Shown one piece after another: positions 50,086 through 58,528 of a stretch of DNA of 59,708 nt. This DNA comes from Candidatus Krumholzibacteriota bacterium (GTDB taxonomy: Bacteria; Krumholzibacteriota; Krumholzibacteriia; Krumholzibacteriales; Krumholzibacteriaceae): positions 1 to 59,708 of the forward strand of contig JAFGCX010000014.1 in the NCBI GenBank assembly GCA_016932415.1, read 5' to 3'. Numbering within the stretch: the stretch's first letter is position 1; every line of letters starts with the position of its first letter. Below the pieces are notes generated by a model that ran no database searches, was not told the origin of the DNA, and saw nothing but the letters and a program-made list of their open reading frames with translations. The translations under genes and the position numbers were made by a program.

Positions 50086-52458
50086 ATGCGGAATAAGTCT
50101 AGTTTGATGATCCCTGTTATCACAATTATCATCCTGACCGGTTGGATAGTTCCCGCGGCCGCGGATTGGGGATCATGGACCTCCGGAGGGGAAGGCGTTT
50201 GTACTGAAGATGGATCTCAATTCAACGCCAGTATCGCTGAAGTCGGAAACGGGTGTTCGATCATCGCGTGGATTGATACCCGTGGAAGCAGTTATTCCAT
50301 CTACGCTCAAAAAATCGACGCTGATGGAGACCCGCTCTGGCAGGAGGATGGGGTCATAATTGCAGATAATACCTATATATTCGGATCATTCATTTCCCAC
50401 CAGGTCGTGCCTGATGGAAATGGCGGAGCGATTATAGTCTTCAACTGTTATAGCGGTATTGCCTTTTTATATGCTCAAAAGGTCGGAGCGGACGGGACGC
50501 TTCCCTGGGGCCCCGAGGGAGCAGTCATCATGTCCGGCAGCATGCTGTTCGGTTGTGAATCGCTCGACGCGATGCCGGATGGAGCAGGTGGCGCGATTAT
50601 CGCCTATGGGTGGCATGAAAGAGTGTATAACGGTTCTACAGGATGGTATGATGATTATTATCGCGTTTCCGTTCAGAGACTCGATTCCAGCGGCAATCTG
50701 ATCTGGTATCCGGATCCTGCAGGCATCTGTCTCGGAAGCAATTTTGAGGCGCCAGTATGCTACCCTCAAATCGTTTCCGATGAAAACGGCGGGTGCATAG
50801 CCGCCTGGATAGATGAAGACCATGACGTTAGAGCGGCCAGAGTCAACGCCGGAGGCTCTGTGCTGTGGAACAATCAGGTCAATATAGGAAACTACAACAT
50901 TGTCGATGTCGATGACAATTCACCCCAACTGGTGGCGGACGGCTCGGGTGGCGCTATAATCAGCTGGGACCATAGCGTGACTTACGCTTATGACGATCAT
51001 TGGTACAAGATCTATGCCCAGCACGTCAATTCGAGTGGAACAGCTCAATGGGTGGCGGACAAATGGATATCGACAGTCTATCCCGCTGACGCGGATCATC
51101 GCGTAGTCTCGGATGGCGACGGTGGCGCAATCTATGTTTTCGGCAGTAAAGACCCTGGTCCCTCACCGGAAACATATAAATGGCTCTGGGCACAACGAAT
51201 CGACGGAGACGGCAACCAGCCATGGTCGGATACCGGCGTGATGATAGTTGATCCCATAATGGTCGGCAAGGAGTTCTCGGCTGCGACAGACGGCAACGGC
51301 GGCGTCATCACTACCTGGTGCGATGCTCGCCTCACAGGCAACTACAACATCTATGCCCAGCGGGTGGATGCAGATGGAGTAAAGAAATGGTCGGCGTCGG
51401 GGTTGCCTGTCTGTACGGTATCAAATCGGCAGGGGCATCCCGCCATGATTTACCATGGTAATGACGGAACGATCATCGCCTGGACAGACCTGCGCGACGA
51501 CAGCGGCGACATCTATGCCCAGCAAGTGGATAATTGCTACCTCGAGATAACTAATGTAGAAGTGAATACCACCTTCGATTCACCGTCCTATACCTGGGAC
51601 GCCGAGATCACATTTGAGACTAACCTCCCGGCGACTTCGGTCGTCGCCTATGATCCAGATATGGACTGCTACCCCGCCTGCAGTTACAGCCAGCAGCAAG
51701 CCGGTGTGGAGGAGACTGAGTACACGGTCGTGCTGACTGGCCTCGCGGCGGCAAACGAGTACTGCTACAAGATAACGGTTGAATCAGAAGACGACCCCAT
51801 GGACTGCCCGGTCGATGTGACAGGGAGCTTCGCTCTCAATAACAACTACAGCAACATTTACAGCAATGGAGCTTCATTCAACGCGGAGACTTGCAAGATC
51901 CACGTTTACTGGTATACCAAGTTTCCGTCGAAGCAGAACAAGGTGTACTACCGCAGGGACGGCGCCATCCCCTGGCAGCAGGTCGCCGCTTATCAGGACG
52001 ACTGTGATGAAGATCGGTTCTATCTGGCCAAATTCCCCGTTTCAGCGAGCACCGACTATGAGTACAAGATCTCTACGGTGATCGATAACGTGACGTATCA
52101 GACCGGGGTATTCGAGATTCGTAGCGGCCGTTGTTCGGGAACGCTGCCTGACCCACTTCGTGTCTCCAGCGTGGAGGAACAAAAACCGTACTTGCGAGCG
52201 TGGCCGAATCCGTTCAACCCATCGACGTTAATCTCGTTCAATCTCCCCGAGGCGGCGGAAATCGAGATAAACATCTACTCGGTCAATGGCCGGCACGTGA
52301 AAACGCTGGTCTCCGGTCACTACGCCAGGAAAGTGCACCAGGTGACATGGAATGGCACAAACGATTATGGAGAGAGCGTGTCGTCCGGGATTTATTTCGC
52401 GCGAATGATTATCGCCGGTAAGGATCTTTTTAACACAAAACTTCTGCTGTTGAAATAG
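50086..52458 (+). CDS. Secreted repeat protein with sorting-type FlgD-Ig C-terminus
   Basis: 790 residues. Signal peptide LMIPVITIIILTGWIVPAAA. Residues 30-500 comprise about seven propeller-like repeats of 50-65 residues with the pattern GGxIIxWxDxRxxxxxxIYAQxVDxxGxxxWxxxG. A fibronectin-III-like segment (about 500-610) and a second one (about 610-700) follow. The final 85 residues are WPNPFNPSTLISFNLPEAAEIEINIYSVNGRHVKTL...VTWNGTNDYGESVSSGIYFARM, the classical Por-secretion/FlgD-Ig sorting domain. The ATG at 50086 is selected because AAGGAG lies eight bases upstream. Likely a surface or released protein; the ligand is unknown. Confidence 0.88.
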   Translation: MRNKSSLMIPVITIIILTGWIVPAAADWGSWTSGGEGVCTEDGSQFNASIAEVGNGCSIIAWIDTRGSSYSIYAQKIDADGDPLWQEDGVIIADNTYIFGSFISHQVVPDGNGGAIIVFNCYSGIAFLYAQKVGADGTLPWGPEGAVIMSGSMLFGCESLDAMPDGAGGAIIAYGWHERVYNGSTGWYDDYYRVSVQRLDSSGNLIWYPDPAGICLGSNFEAPVCYPQIVSDENGGCIAAWIDEDHDVRAARVNAGGSVLWNNQVNIGNYNIVDVDDNSPQLVADGSGGAIISWDHSVTYAYDDHWYKIYAQHVNSSGTAQWVADKWISTVYPADADHRVVSDGDGGAIYVFGSKDPGPSPETYKWLWAQRIDGDGNQPWSDTGVMIVDPIMVGKEFSAATDGNGGVITTWCDARLTGNYNIYAQRVDADGVKKWSASGLPVCTVSNRQGHPAMIYHGNDGTIIAWTDLRDDSGDIYAQQVDNCYLEITNVEVNTTFDSPSYTWDAEITFETNLPATSVVAYDPDMDCYPACSYSQQQAGVEETEYTVVLTGLAAANEYCYKITVESEDDPMDCPVDVTGSFALNNNYSNIYSNGASFNAETCKIHVYWYTKFPSKQNKVYYRRDGAIPWQQVAAYQDDCDEDRFYLAKFPVSASTDYEYKISTVIDNVTYQTGVFEIRSGRCSGTLPDPLRVSSVEEQKPYLRAWPNPFNPSTLISFNLPEAAEIEINIYSVNGRHVKTLVSGHYARKVHQVTWNGTNDYGESVSSGIYFARMIIAGKDLFNTKLLLLK

Positions 52459-52484
52459 ATCCGATTCCGATACGACATTGTACA

Positions 52485-52528
52485 ATAGCCCGGTTACCCC
52501 TTACGATATTAAGCGGTGACCGGGCTAT
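52485..52528 (+). terminator. Long near-perfect hairpin after the repeat-protein gene
   Basis: ATAGCCCGGTTACC and GGTGACCGGGCTAT make a 14-bp stem with one G-T wobble and a 16-base loop, 26 bases after the stop codon. There is no T-tract, so factor-dependent termination or RNA stabilisation is possible. Confidence 0.5.
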
Positions 52529-52701
52529 CAAGTCAGCCTCTCTTCACCGTCTCCTGGACGGGCACTTACCGCTTCCGTTTGTCCTCCTGATGCAGCTGTC
52601 TGCGGGCGCCTGAAAGCAGTCTGTCGAGAATATCTGCTCCGGCGCGGATGTCACGCATATATTTATGCTGTAAAATGAAACCTACTTTGCGAAAGGCAGT
52701 T

Positions 52702-53688
52702 ATGAAGATAAAATCTTTCTTTTTTCTGGCCGCGGCAGCCATCCTCATCCCGGCATGTTCCGCGCAAAACAGCACACCGGTCCCGAAAGGTCCCTACCTG
52801 GGTCAAACGGCTCCTGGCGAGACCCCGGAACTCTTCGCGCCTGGCATCGTCTGCACCGGCATGGATGACCGTGATATCGCCATCTCCCCCGACGGCAGGG
52901 AGATATTCTTCGGCGTTCTGGAGAAACCGCGTTACGTGCTTGTCTGGATGAAGGAAGTCGACGGCAGATGGCAGTCTCACAGAATCGCCCCCTTTTCGGG
53001 CAAGTATGATGATTATGAACCTCAATTCTCTCCGGACGGCAATCGTCTTTATTTCTGCTCCGAGCGGCCGCTCAGGGCAGGCGATGAATCAAAGGATTCC
53101 GACATCTGGTATGTCGAGCGGGTCGGAGATGGCTGGGGAGAAGCGCGCAATCTCGGCGAGCCGGTCAATACCGGGCAAAACGAATTCTACCCTTCCATCA
53201 CAAAAAACGGGACGATCTATTTTACCTCTTATGACATGAAGATATGCAGATCGAGGTTTAAAGAAGGCAGATACTCTGAGCCTGAAGTCCTGTCCGATTC
53301 GATCAACACGCGAGCCGAATACAACGCCTTTATCGATCCCGATGAGCGGTTTCTAATCTACAGCTCGCACAGCTGGGGACACGCGGCGGGAAGGGGCGAT
53401 CTTTTCGTCGCCTTCCGTAAACCGGACGATTCCTGGACCGAGCCCGTCCATCTCGGCGAAAAGATCAATTCTGACGCGGCTGAAATGAGCCCGACCGTAT
53501 CTCCGGACGGCAGATACCTGTTCTTTTCAAGCATGAGAACAGAAACAGTATCTGATCCGGCGCCGGTGACTGACTACAGGCAATTGCTGGATAATATGCA
53601 GTCCCCGATGAACAAGAAGATGGATATCTATTGGGTGAAATTGCCGGCGTGCATTGCGAGAGGAGTGGAAATCTCATGCAAACAATAA
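52702..53688 (+). CDS. PD40/TolB-like beta-propeller lipoprotein
   Basis: 328 residues. The signal peptide ends in a lipobox-like LIPAC (Cys about 18). At least five WD40-like PD40 repeats follow: DIAISPDGREIFFGVLE, YEPQFSPDGNRLYFCSER, FYPSITKNGTIYFTS, YNAFIDPDERFLIYSSHS and MSPTVSPDGRYLFFSS. Such propellers bind proteins or glycans in the periplasm; the enzyme activity is not evident. The ATG at 52702 with AAAGG five bases upstream is chosen over earlier in-frame starts. Its end overlaps the next gene by 13 bases, so the two are coupled. Confidence 0.87.
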   Translation: MKIKSFFFLAAAAILIPACSAQNSTPVPKGPYLGQTAPGETPELFAPGIVCTGMDDRDIAISPDGREIFFGVLEKPRYVLVWMKEVDGRWQSHRIAPFSGKYDDYEPQFSPDGNRLYFCSERPLRAGDESKDSDIWYVERVGDGWGEARNLGEPVNTGQNEFYPSITKNGTIYFTSYDMKICRSRFKEGRYSEPEVLSDSINTRAEYNAFIDPDERFLIYSSHSWGHAAGRGDLFVAFRKPDDSWTEPVHLGEKINSDAAEMSPTVSPDGRYLFFSSMRTETVSDPAPVTDYRQLLDNMQSPMNKKMDIYWVKLPACIARGVEISCKQ

Positions 53689-54650
53689 AATGGTTGGGAT
53701 CAGCCGGTTTTGTCACTCTGATCCTTTTTACCCTGTGCGGTTGCGGGGATTCAAAATCTGTGACTTCCCCCGAAGAGAATATCGAACCTGAGTATTCCCT
53801 GGTCTTCGACCACGAGCAGGGGGACCTGTTTTACTACCCGCGTTTATCCAACGGCGGACGATACCTCGCCATCGAGCGCGAAGAAGTCATCTATCCGACG
53901 CATTATGCCTCGCATATCTGGGTGAGGGACATGAGGACAGGCGCCGCGAGACAACTGACTGAAAATCCTGCGGATGGCAACCACGATGATCGGAATCTTC
54001 GTTTTGCAGAAGGTGATACGACGATCTATTTCACCCGGATCCATTGGCGCTCTGATAATACTTATGAACTTTCGCTCTGCCGGGTACCAGTCGCCGGCAG
54101 CGAACAGGATGTCGAGGAGGTACCTGACGGGGGGATGATGATCTACCATTTCGATTTCCTTCCCGGGGAGGCAGGCTTACTGGTTGCCTTTTACGATCCG
54201 GATCTTAAGGTGTACAATATGGGATTCCTTGATTTGAACAGCGGTATCATAACTCCGATTAACGGCCTGAACGGCAAGAGGCATAATTGCTTCGCGCCGC
54301 TGCCTGATGGTTCCGGATTTATTACATCGATGGCAGCCCCGGACGTCGATCTGTCATACTATAAACTTATCCTGTTCACATTCGATGGACAGACCTCAGT
54401 GGAAATTGATTTTTTTGACACTGGCTACATCACCTGGGTCATCTCCACCGATCCGCGGGGTGAGCGCCTGCTCGTCCACCAGGGCGTTTGCCGCAGCAGC
54501 CTGACCGGTTACGTGCTTCTGTCCGATGGATCGATGACGCAGGTCCTGACCGAATATTCTCTCCCAAGGGACGCTGTCTGGGGTTCTGACGACCATATCT
54601 ACTTCACCGTCGATGGCAATGTGATGCGGTATGGCCCATGCTACCCATAA
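53676..54650 (+). CDS. Putative lipoprotein with propeller-like fold
   Basis: 324 residues. A signal peptide with lipobox (TLCGC) leads to beta-propeller-type sequence: YYPRLSNGGRYLAIER, IWVRDMRTGAARQLTENPADGNHDD, LRFAEGDTTIYFTR, FDFLPGEAGLLVAFYDPD, NCFAPLPDGSGFITSMA, VISTDPRGERLLVHQG. The repeats resemble those of the preceding gene but the protein is distinct. The start ATG has GAGGAG upstream. A function cannot be assigned; it may share a partner with its neighbour. Confidence 0.78.
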   Translation: MQTIKWLGSAGFVTLILFTLCGCGDSKSVTSPEENIEPEYSLVFDHEQGDLFYYPRLSNGGRYLAIEREEVIYPTHYASHIWVRDMRTGAARQLTENPADGNHDDRNLRFAEGDTTIYFTRIHWRSDNTYELSLCRVPVAGSEQDVEEVPDGGMMIYHFDFLPGEAGLLVAFYDPDLKVYNMGFLDLNSGIITPINGLNGKRHNCFAPLPDGSGFITSMAAPDVDLSYYKLILFTFDGQTSVEIDFFDTGYITWVISTDPRGERLLVHQGVCRSSLTGYVLLSDGSMTQVLTEYSLPRDAVWGSDDHIYFTVDGNVMRYGPCYP

Positions 54651-54696
54651 ACTCGAATCTGAATACACCGATTCCCGTGAAAAACAACAAAGGAAC

Positions 54697-54724
54697 TTGA
54701 CCGGGGTTCCTGATTTAATATATA
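54697..54724 (+). promoter_or_regulatory. Promoter of the second arsenic operon
   Basis: TTGACC then 16 bases to TATATA (or 18 to TATATT), about 45 bases before the arsR ATG. Confidence 0.6.
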
Positions 54725-54730
54725 TTATTT

Positions 54731-54746
54731 AGTTACTTGGCTAACT
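54731..54746. promoter_or_regulatory. Candidate ArsR operator (second locus)
   Basis: AGTTA-N6-TAACT dyad at the predicted transcription start. It has the same 5-6-5 geometry as the first locus operator but a different sequence, as expected for a distinct ArsR. Confidence 0.5.
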
Positions 54747-54768
54747 ATACAATTGCAATGAGGTCATA

Positions 54769-55182
54769 ATGGATAAACTGATTGCAGCATTCAAGGCGCT
54801 GTCCGACAGGAACCGGCTCCGGATCGTATCAGCTCTTTTGAAACACGACGAGCTGTGCGCCTGTCAGCTTACAGAGCTGATTCAAGTCGCAGGCGCGACG
54901 GCCTCCCGTCACATGGGAGTTCTGATTTCATCCGGTCTGGTCGACAGTAGGAAAGACGGACGATGGGTCTATTATCGGATTCGCAGGGAGCGGGATGATT
55001 TCGGTGTATTGATCGATTGGATCGAATCACGGCTCAGCAGCGATCCGGATATCGCGCTCGACGCGAAAACACTTGATAAAATCACATCGTGTGATCCCGA
55101 CGAACTTTGCAGAAAACAGCGCGGCGATGAATGTTGCCCGAAAATAAAAGCTTACACGGATCAGGGAGAAGATCGTAAGTAA
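54769..55182 (+). CDS. arsR: ArsR-family repressor (second arsenic locus)
   Basis: 137 residues. The winged-helix is ALSDRNRLRIVSALLKHDELCACQLTELIQVAGATASRHMGVLISSGLVDSRKDGRWVYYRI. The sensing helix carries the Cys-x-Cys pair in ELCACQL, as in classical arsenite sensors. A C-terminal tail has more cysteines (CDPDELCRKQRGDECCPK) that might add a further metal site. It should repress this operon in the absence of arsenite. GAGG lies just upstream of the ATG. Confidence 0.94.
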   Translation: MDKLIAAFKALSDRNRLRIVSALLKHDELCACQLTELIQVAGATASRHMGVLISSGLVDSRKDGRWVYYRIRRERDDFGVLIDWIESRLSSDPDIALDAKTLDKITSCDPDELCRKQRGDECCPKIKAYTDQGEDRK

Positions 55183-55193
55183 AAAGGAGTGGG

Positions 55194-55994
55194 ATGATGA
55201 CGGCGAACACAGATAAAGATCATATCCGGGAGCAGGTTCGAACCCGCTATTCGAAAATCGCAAAAGAAAACGGCTCCTGCTGCGGAGGCGGTTGCTGCGG
55301 ACCGGCTCCTTTGGGGAACCCTGGTTTCTCGACCCGCCTTGGCTATACAACCGCCGAGTTGTCAGCGGTTCCGGATGGAGCGAACATGGGTCTTGGCTGT
55401 GGTAATCCGCAGGCGATAGCCGAGATGAAACCGAAAGAGGTCGTTCTTGATCTCGGATGCGGTGGAGGGTTCGATTGTTTCCTTGCCGCTAAACAGGTTG
55501 GCGAAGAAGGGAAGGTCATCGGCGTAGACATGACACCTGAAATGATTGCGAAGGCGAGAGAAAATGCCCGAAAAAGCTACTACACGAATGTGGAGTTCCG
55601 CCTGGGCGAAATTGAGCACTTGCCTGTAGCTGACAACTCTATTGATGTAGTTATATCCAATTGCGTCATAAATCTGTCCCCGGCAAAAAAGCAGGTTTTT
55701 AGCGAGGCACACCGTGTATTGAAGCCAAATGGCCGGCTTGCCGTATCCGATGTGGTCGCAATATCCCCCATCCCGGATGAGGTTCGGCAGAATATGGACG
55801 CGCATTGCCGATGCGTAGGGGGAGCGGCTCTGGTAAATGAGATCGGACAGATGCTCAGCAATGCCGGTTTTTCCGAGATATCCATTGATATCAAGGAAGA
55901 GAGCAACCAGTTTATTCGGGACTGGTTCCCGGGAAGTGGAATGGAAAATCATGTTCGTTCAGCGGTAATTGCCGCCGTGAAACAAGGAGGGTAA
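55194..55994 (+). CDS. arsM: Arsenite S-adenosylmethionine methyltransferase
   Basis: 266 residues. It methylates As(III), using SAM and thiols. Signature N-terminal cysteines ([10 protein letters not shown]), the SAM loop [66 protein letters not shown], and a third Cys region HCRCVGGA all match ArsM, so arsenic-binding Cys residues are present. Start ATG at 55194 (next codon is also ATG) follows AAAAAGGAG. It sits 11 bases after arsR and just before the exporter. Confidence 0.95.
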   Translation: MMTANTDKDHIREQVRTRYSKIAKENGSCCGGGCCGPAPLGNPGFSTRLGYTTAELSAVPDGANMGLGCGNPQAIAEMKPKEVVLDLGCGGGFDCFLAAKQVGEEGKVIGVDMTPEMIAKARENARKSYYTNVEFRLGEIEHLPVADNSIDVVISNCVINLSPAKKQVFSEAHRVLKPNGRLAVSDVVAISPIPDEVRQNMDAHCRCVGGAALVNEIGQMLSNAGFSEISIDIKEESNQFIRDWFPGSGMENHVRSAVIAAVKQGG

Positions 55995-55998
55995 CGCG

Positions 55999-57195
55999 GT
56001 GAATATTGAAACTTGTCCGGCGAATGATCGACATATGACCAGCATCTTCGAGAAATATCTGACTGTATGGGTCGGATTGTGCATCGTTGCCGGGATTCTT
56101 CTCGGCAAAATCGCCCCGGGACTGGCGCGGACACTGGACCAGATGGCTATTAATATCAAGGGAGCACCCATCGTCTCGATCCCGATCGCCGTCTGCCTTT
56201 TCTTCATGATGTATCCGATCATGGTCAAGATTGATTTCGCCCGCGTCGTCAAAGCAGGCAAGAGCGGAAAGCCCGTTTTTCTGACCCTGTTCATCAACTG
56301 GTGCGTCAAACCGTTCACCATGTACGCCATCGCCACGCTGTTTCTTGGTGTTCTCTTTAAAGGATTGATCGGTACCGAAGCGATGGATCTGGTCAAAATG
56401 CCGTTCGGGCTCGACCTGCCGGTCGGAGCGGTGCACGGCGCCGGAACAATTGTGTTGCAGGAAGGCGTGAAAATGCTGCAGATCCCCCTCTGGCGCAGCT
56501 ATTTTGCCGGATGCATCCTGCTGGGAATAGCTCCCTGCACAGCCATGGTTCTGGTCTGGGGATACCTGGCGCGTGGCAATGATGGTCTCACCCTCGTCAT
56601 GGTCGCTATCAACTCACTGACCATGCTGGTGCTGTATGGCGTTTTGGGTGGCTTCCTGCTCGGTATCGGCAGACTGCCTGTTCCATGGCAGGCGCTGCTG
56701 CTGTCCGTCACAATCTATGTGGCGTTGCCACTGGTTGCCGGATATTTCTCGCGCAAATGGGTTATCGGGCGCTGGGGTGAAGAATGGTTCAGGAAAAGAT
56801 TCCTGCACCTGCTCACGCCCGTGACGATCGTCGCGCTGCTGCTGACCCTGGTCCTGTTGTTCAGCTTCAAGGGCGAAACGATTCTGGCCAACCCGCTTAC
56901 CATCCTCTGGATCTCCATCCCGCTCTTCATCCAGACCATGCTGATCTTCGGACTGGGCTACGGCGCCGCTAAAATGCTGAAACTGAAATATGAAGACGCC
57001 GCGCCGGCGGCTATGATCGGAGCTTCCAACCACTTCGAAGTTGCGATCGCCACAGCTGTGATGCTGTTCGGACTATCCTCGGGAGCGGCGCTGGCGACAG
57101 TTGTCGGAGTACTGATAGAAGTGCCGGTGATGTTGATGCTTGTCGGGATCTGCAAGCGCACAGCCGGCTGGTTCGCGGAGTCACAAGCGACGTAG
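55999..57195 (+). CDS. acr3: ACR3-family arsenite efflux permease
   Basis: 398 residues with ten TM helices. The conserved segments are [42 protein letters not shown], and [27 protein letters not shown], in which the Cys in [10 protein letters not shown] is needed for transport in this family. [19 protein letters not shown] is in the second half. Start GTG at 55999 with AAGGAGG about eight bases upstream, four bases after the arsM stop. Together with arsR and arsM it gives sensing, methylation and efflux. As(III) is the expected substrate. Confidence 0.95.
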   Translation: MNIETCPANDRHMTSIFEKYLTVWVGLCIVAGILLGKIAPGLARTLDQMAINIKGAPIVSIPIAVCLFFMMYPIMVKIDFARVVKAGKSGKPVFLTLFINWCVKPFTMYAIATLFLGVLFKGLIGTEAMDLVKMPFGLDLPVGAVHGAGTIVLQEGVKMLQIPLWRSYFAGCILLGIAPCTAMVLVWGYLARGNDGLTLVMVAINSLTMLVLYGVLGGFLLGIGRLPVPWQALLLSVTIYVALPLVAGYFSRKWVIGRWGEEWFRKRFLHLLTPVTIVALLLTLVLLFSFKGETILANPLTILWISIPLFIQTMLIFGLGYGAAKMLKLKYEDAAPAAMIGASNHFEVAIATAVMLFGLSSGAALATVVGVLIEVPVMLMLVGICKRTAGWFAESQAT

Positions 57196-57464
57196 GGCCA
57201 TCTAAGCAAACCACAAGGCTCAAGGCCGGACCGCCATCACCGAAGCGATCAGGTAGCCCATATACGCCACATAGCGAGCGGGACCGCGCCCTCGACACGA
57301 CTCACTCGTCCTCGCCTGCCTCTGAACCCGTACCCGATGACGAAAAGGGAAAGGGTCAGCCCCCCATGATGGCCATGTCACGCGAGAGCGTTTCGGATTC
57401 GACAACGAAGGGATATATCATCCCTGCCAGACCGCCAGCACCTGAAGCAGTACTTCCATCGAAT
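57196..57464. other. Non-coding gap with possible gene remnant
   Basis: GC content is like the core, unlike the AT-rich island that follows. On the minus strand two short frames show protein-like stretches (SGAGGLAGMIYPFVVESETL at about 57375-57435 and ARYVAYMGYLIASVMAV near 57230-57285). They may be pieces of a decayed membrane protein gene. No family was recognised. Confidence 0.3.
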
Positions 57465-57965
57465 CTAGGGGTGGCAGTTTGAGACAGAAAGTGGAACAAG
57501 AATCGGGGGCGGGTCACTATCACTTCCAGCACAATCAAAATCATTTATATCATATAGGGCTAAATTTATTTTAGTATATGTTTGATTCATTATATCAATA
57601 TCAAAACATACTCCACCATATGATTGATCAGTATCATCATAACAATAATAATCCCATATTAAAGGAAATATATCATCGCTGTTTGTTGAGTCAGAATCCA
57701 CAACCTTCAATATAAATTCTGCCAAAGAAGTGCTGTCCCAAGCAGCAACATTATCTGTCACGTACAGATTAAATATCCCATTAAAAACAGGAAATGAAAT
57801 GCTTATATCAAATTCACCATCTTCTGTTCCATACAAATGAAAATGGCTTGCAACACTTTCCCATGATTGTACTGTATCAGGAGGAATACTAATGAGTTCG
57901 TATGAATACAAATTTAAAGGAATAACAAAGAACATAAAAATTGCTATAATAGAGCGCTTTTTCAT
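57465..57965 (-). CDS. Small secreted protein of unknown function (AT-rich island)
   Basis: 166 residues. A signal peptide (MKKRSIIAIFMFFVIPLNLYSYE) is followed by a beta-rich, acidic domain with SWESVASHFHLYGTEDGEFDISISFPVF and many Asp, Tyr and Cys residues (YYCYDDTDQSYGGVCFDIDIM, DFDCAGSDSD...SNCHP). Four cysteines suggest one or two disulfide bonds. No family was recognised. The ATG at 57965 has GGGGGAAGG immediately upstream. Base use is strikingly AT-rich against its surroundings. Confidence 0.72.
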   Translation of the reverse strand: MKKRSIIAIFMFFVIPLNLYSYELISIPPDTVQSWESVASHFHLYGTEDGEFDISISFPVFNGIFNLYVTDNVAAWDSTSLAEFILKVVDSDSTNSDDIFPLIWDYYCYDDTDQSYGGVCFDIDIMNQTYTKINLALYDINDFDCAGSDSDPPPILVPLSVSNCHP

Positions 57966-58025
57966 ATCCTTCCCCCTAGATTTAAAATAGCAATCTAATT
58001 TATTACTTTATTTATTACTAAATAC

Positions 58026-58514
58026 TCAATCTCCTTTGAATAGAATTTTTATTTTTCCCCAAGAATTATTTTCTGTTGGCACTTCATCATACAACTTCAA
58101 TGAACCATCTAGTTGATACGCATAATCCATAACTGGTATTGCGAAATCCGAAAACCTCACTTTAGCATAAGTAATATCACCAGTATCAGGGTGTATTAAT
58201 CTATAAACATATGTCCTACCATTAACCGCGAGTTGATATGAATAGTATAATTCATAATCGGACGGTGCATACATAAGTTCTTCAAATGAACTGTCAGGAA
58301 CAGCCGCAACCTGTGCATCACGATAAGCAGCTATAACCATATCAGGCCCTATAAAAGTAACAAATAATTGACCAGCTTCTGGAAATGGCAAAGATTGCAT
58401 AAGATAAAAATCCCAGTAACCATAAGTTAATTCAGCAGTTCCAGCAACAATTTCTGCATGTAGACATGCAGGATAACAAATTACTATGATTCCGATTAAA
58501 AATAATTTATACAT
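58026..58514 (-). CDS. Small secreted protein of unknown function (AT-rich island, next to IS)
   Basis: 162 residues. A signal peptide (MYKLFLIGIIVICYPACLHA) is followed by a Tyr- and Ala-rich beta domain: ELTYGYWDFYLMQSLPFPEAGQLFVTFIGPDMVIAAYRDA, YELYYSYQLAVNGRTYVYRLIHPDTG. No family was recognised. AGGGAAG precedes the ATG. Its ribosome site ends only four or so bases before the left end of the IS element, so its native promoter is likely displaced. Confidence 0.72.
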   Translation of the reverse strand: MYKLFLIGIIVICYPACLHAEIVAGTAELTYGYWDFYLMQSLPFPEAGQLFVTFIGPDMVIAAYRDAQVAAVPDSSFEELMYAPSDYELYYSYQLAVNGRTYVYRLIHPDTGDITYAKVRFSDFAIPVMDYAYQLDGSLKLYDEVPTENNSWGKIKILFKGD

Positions 58515-58528
58515 TAACTTCCCTCAGT

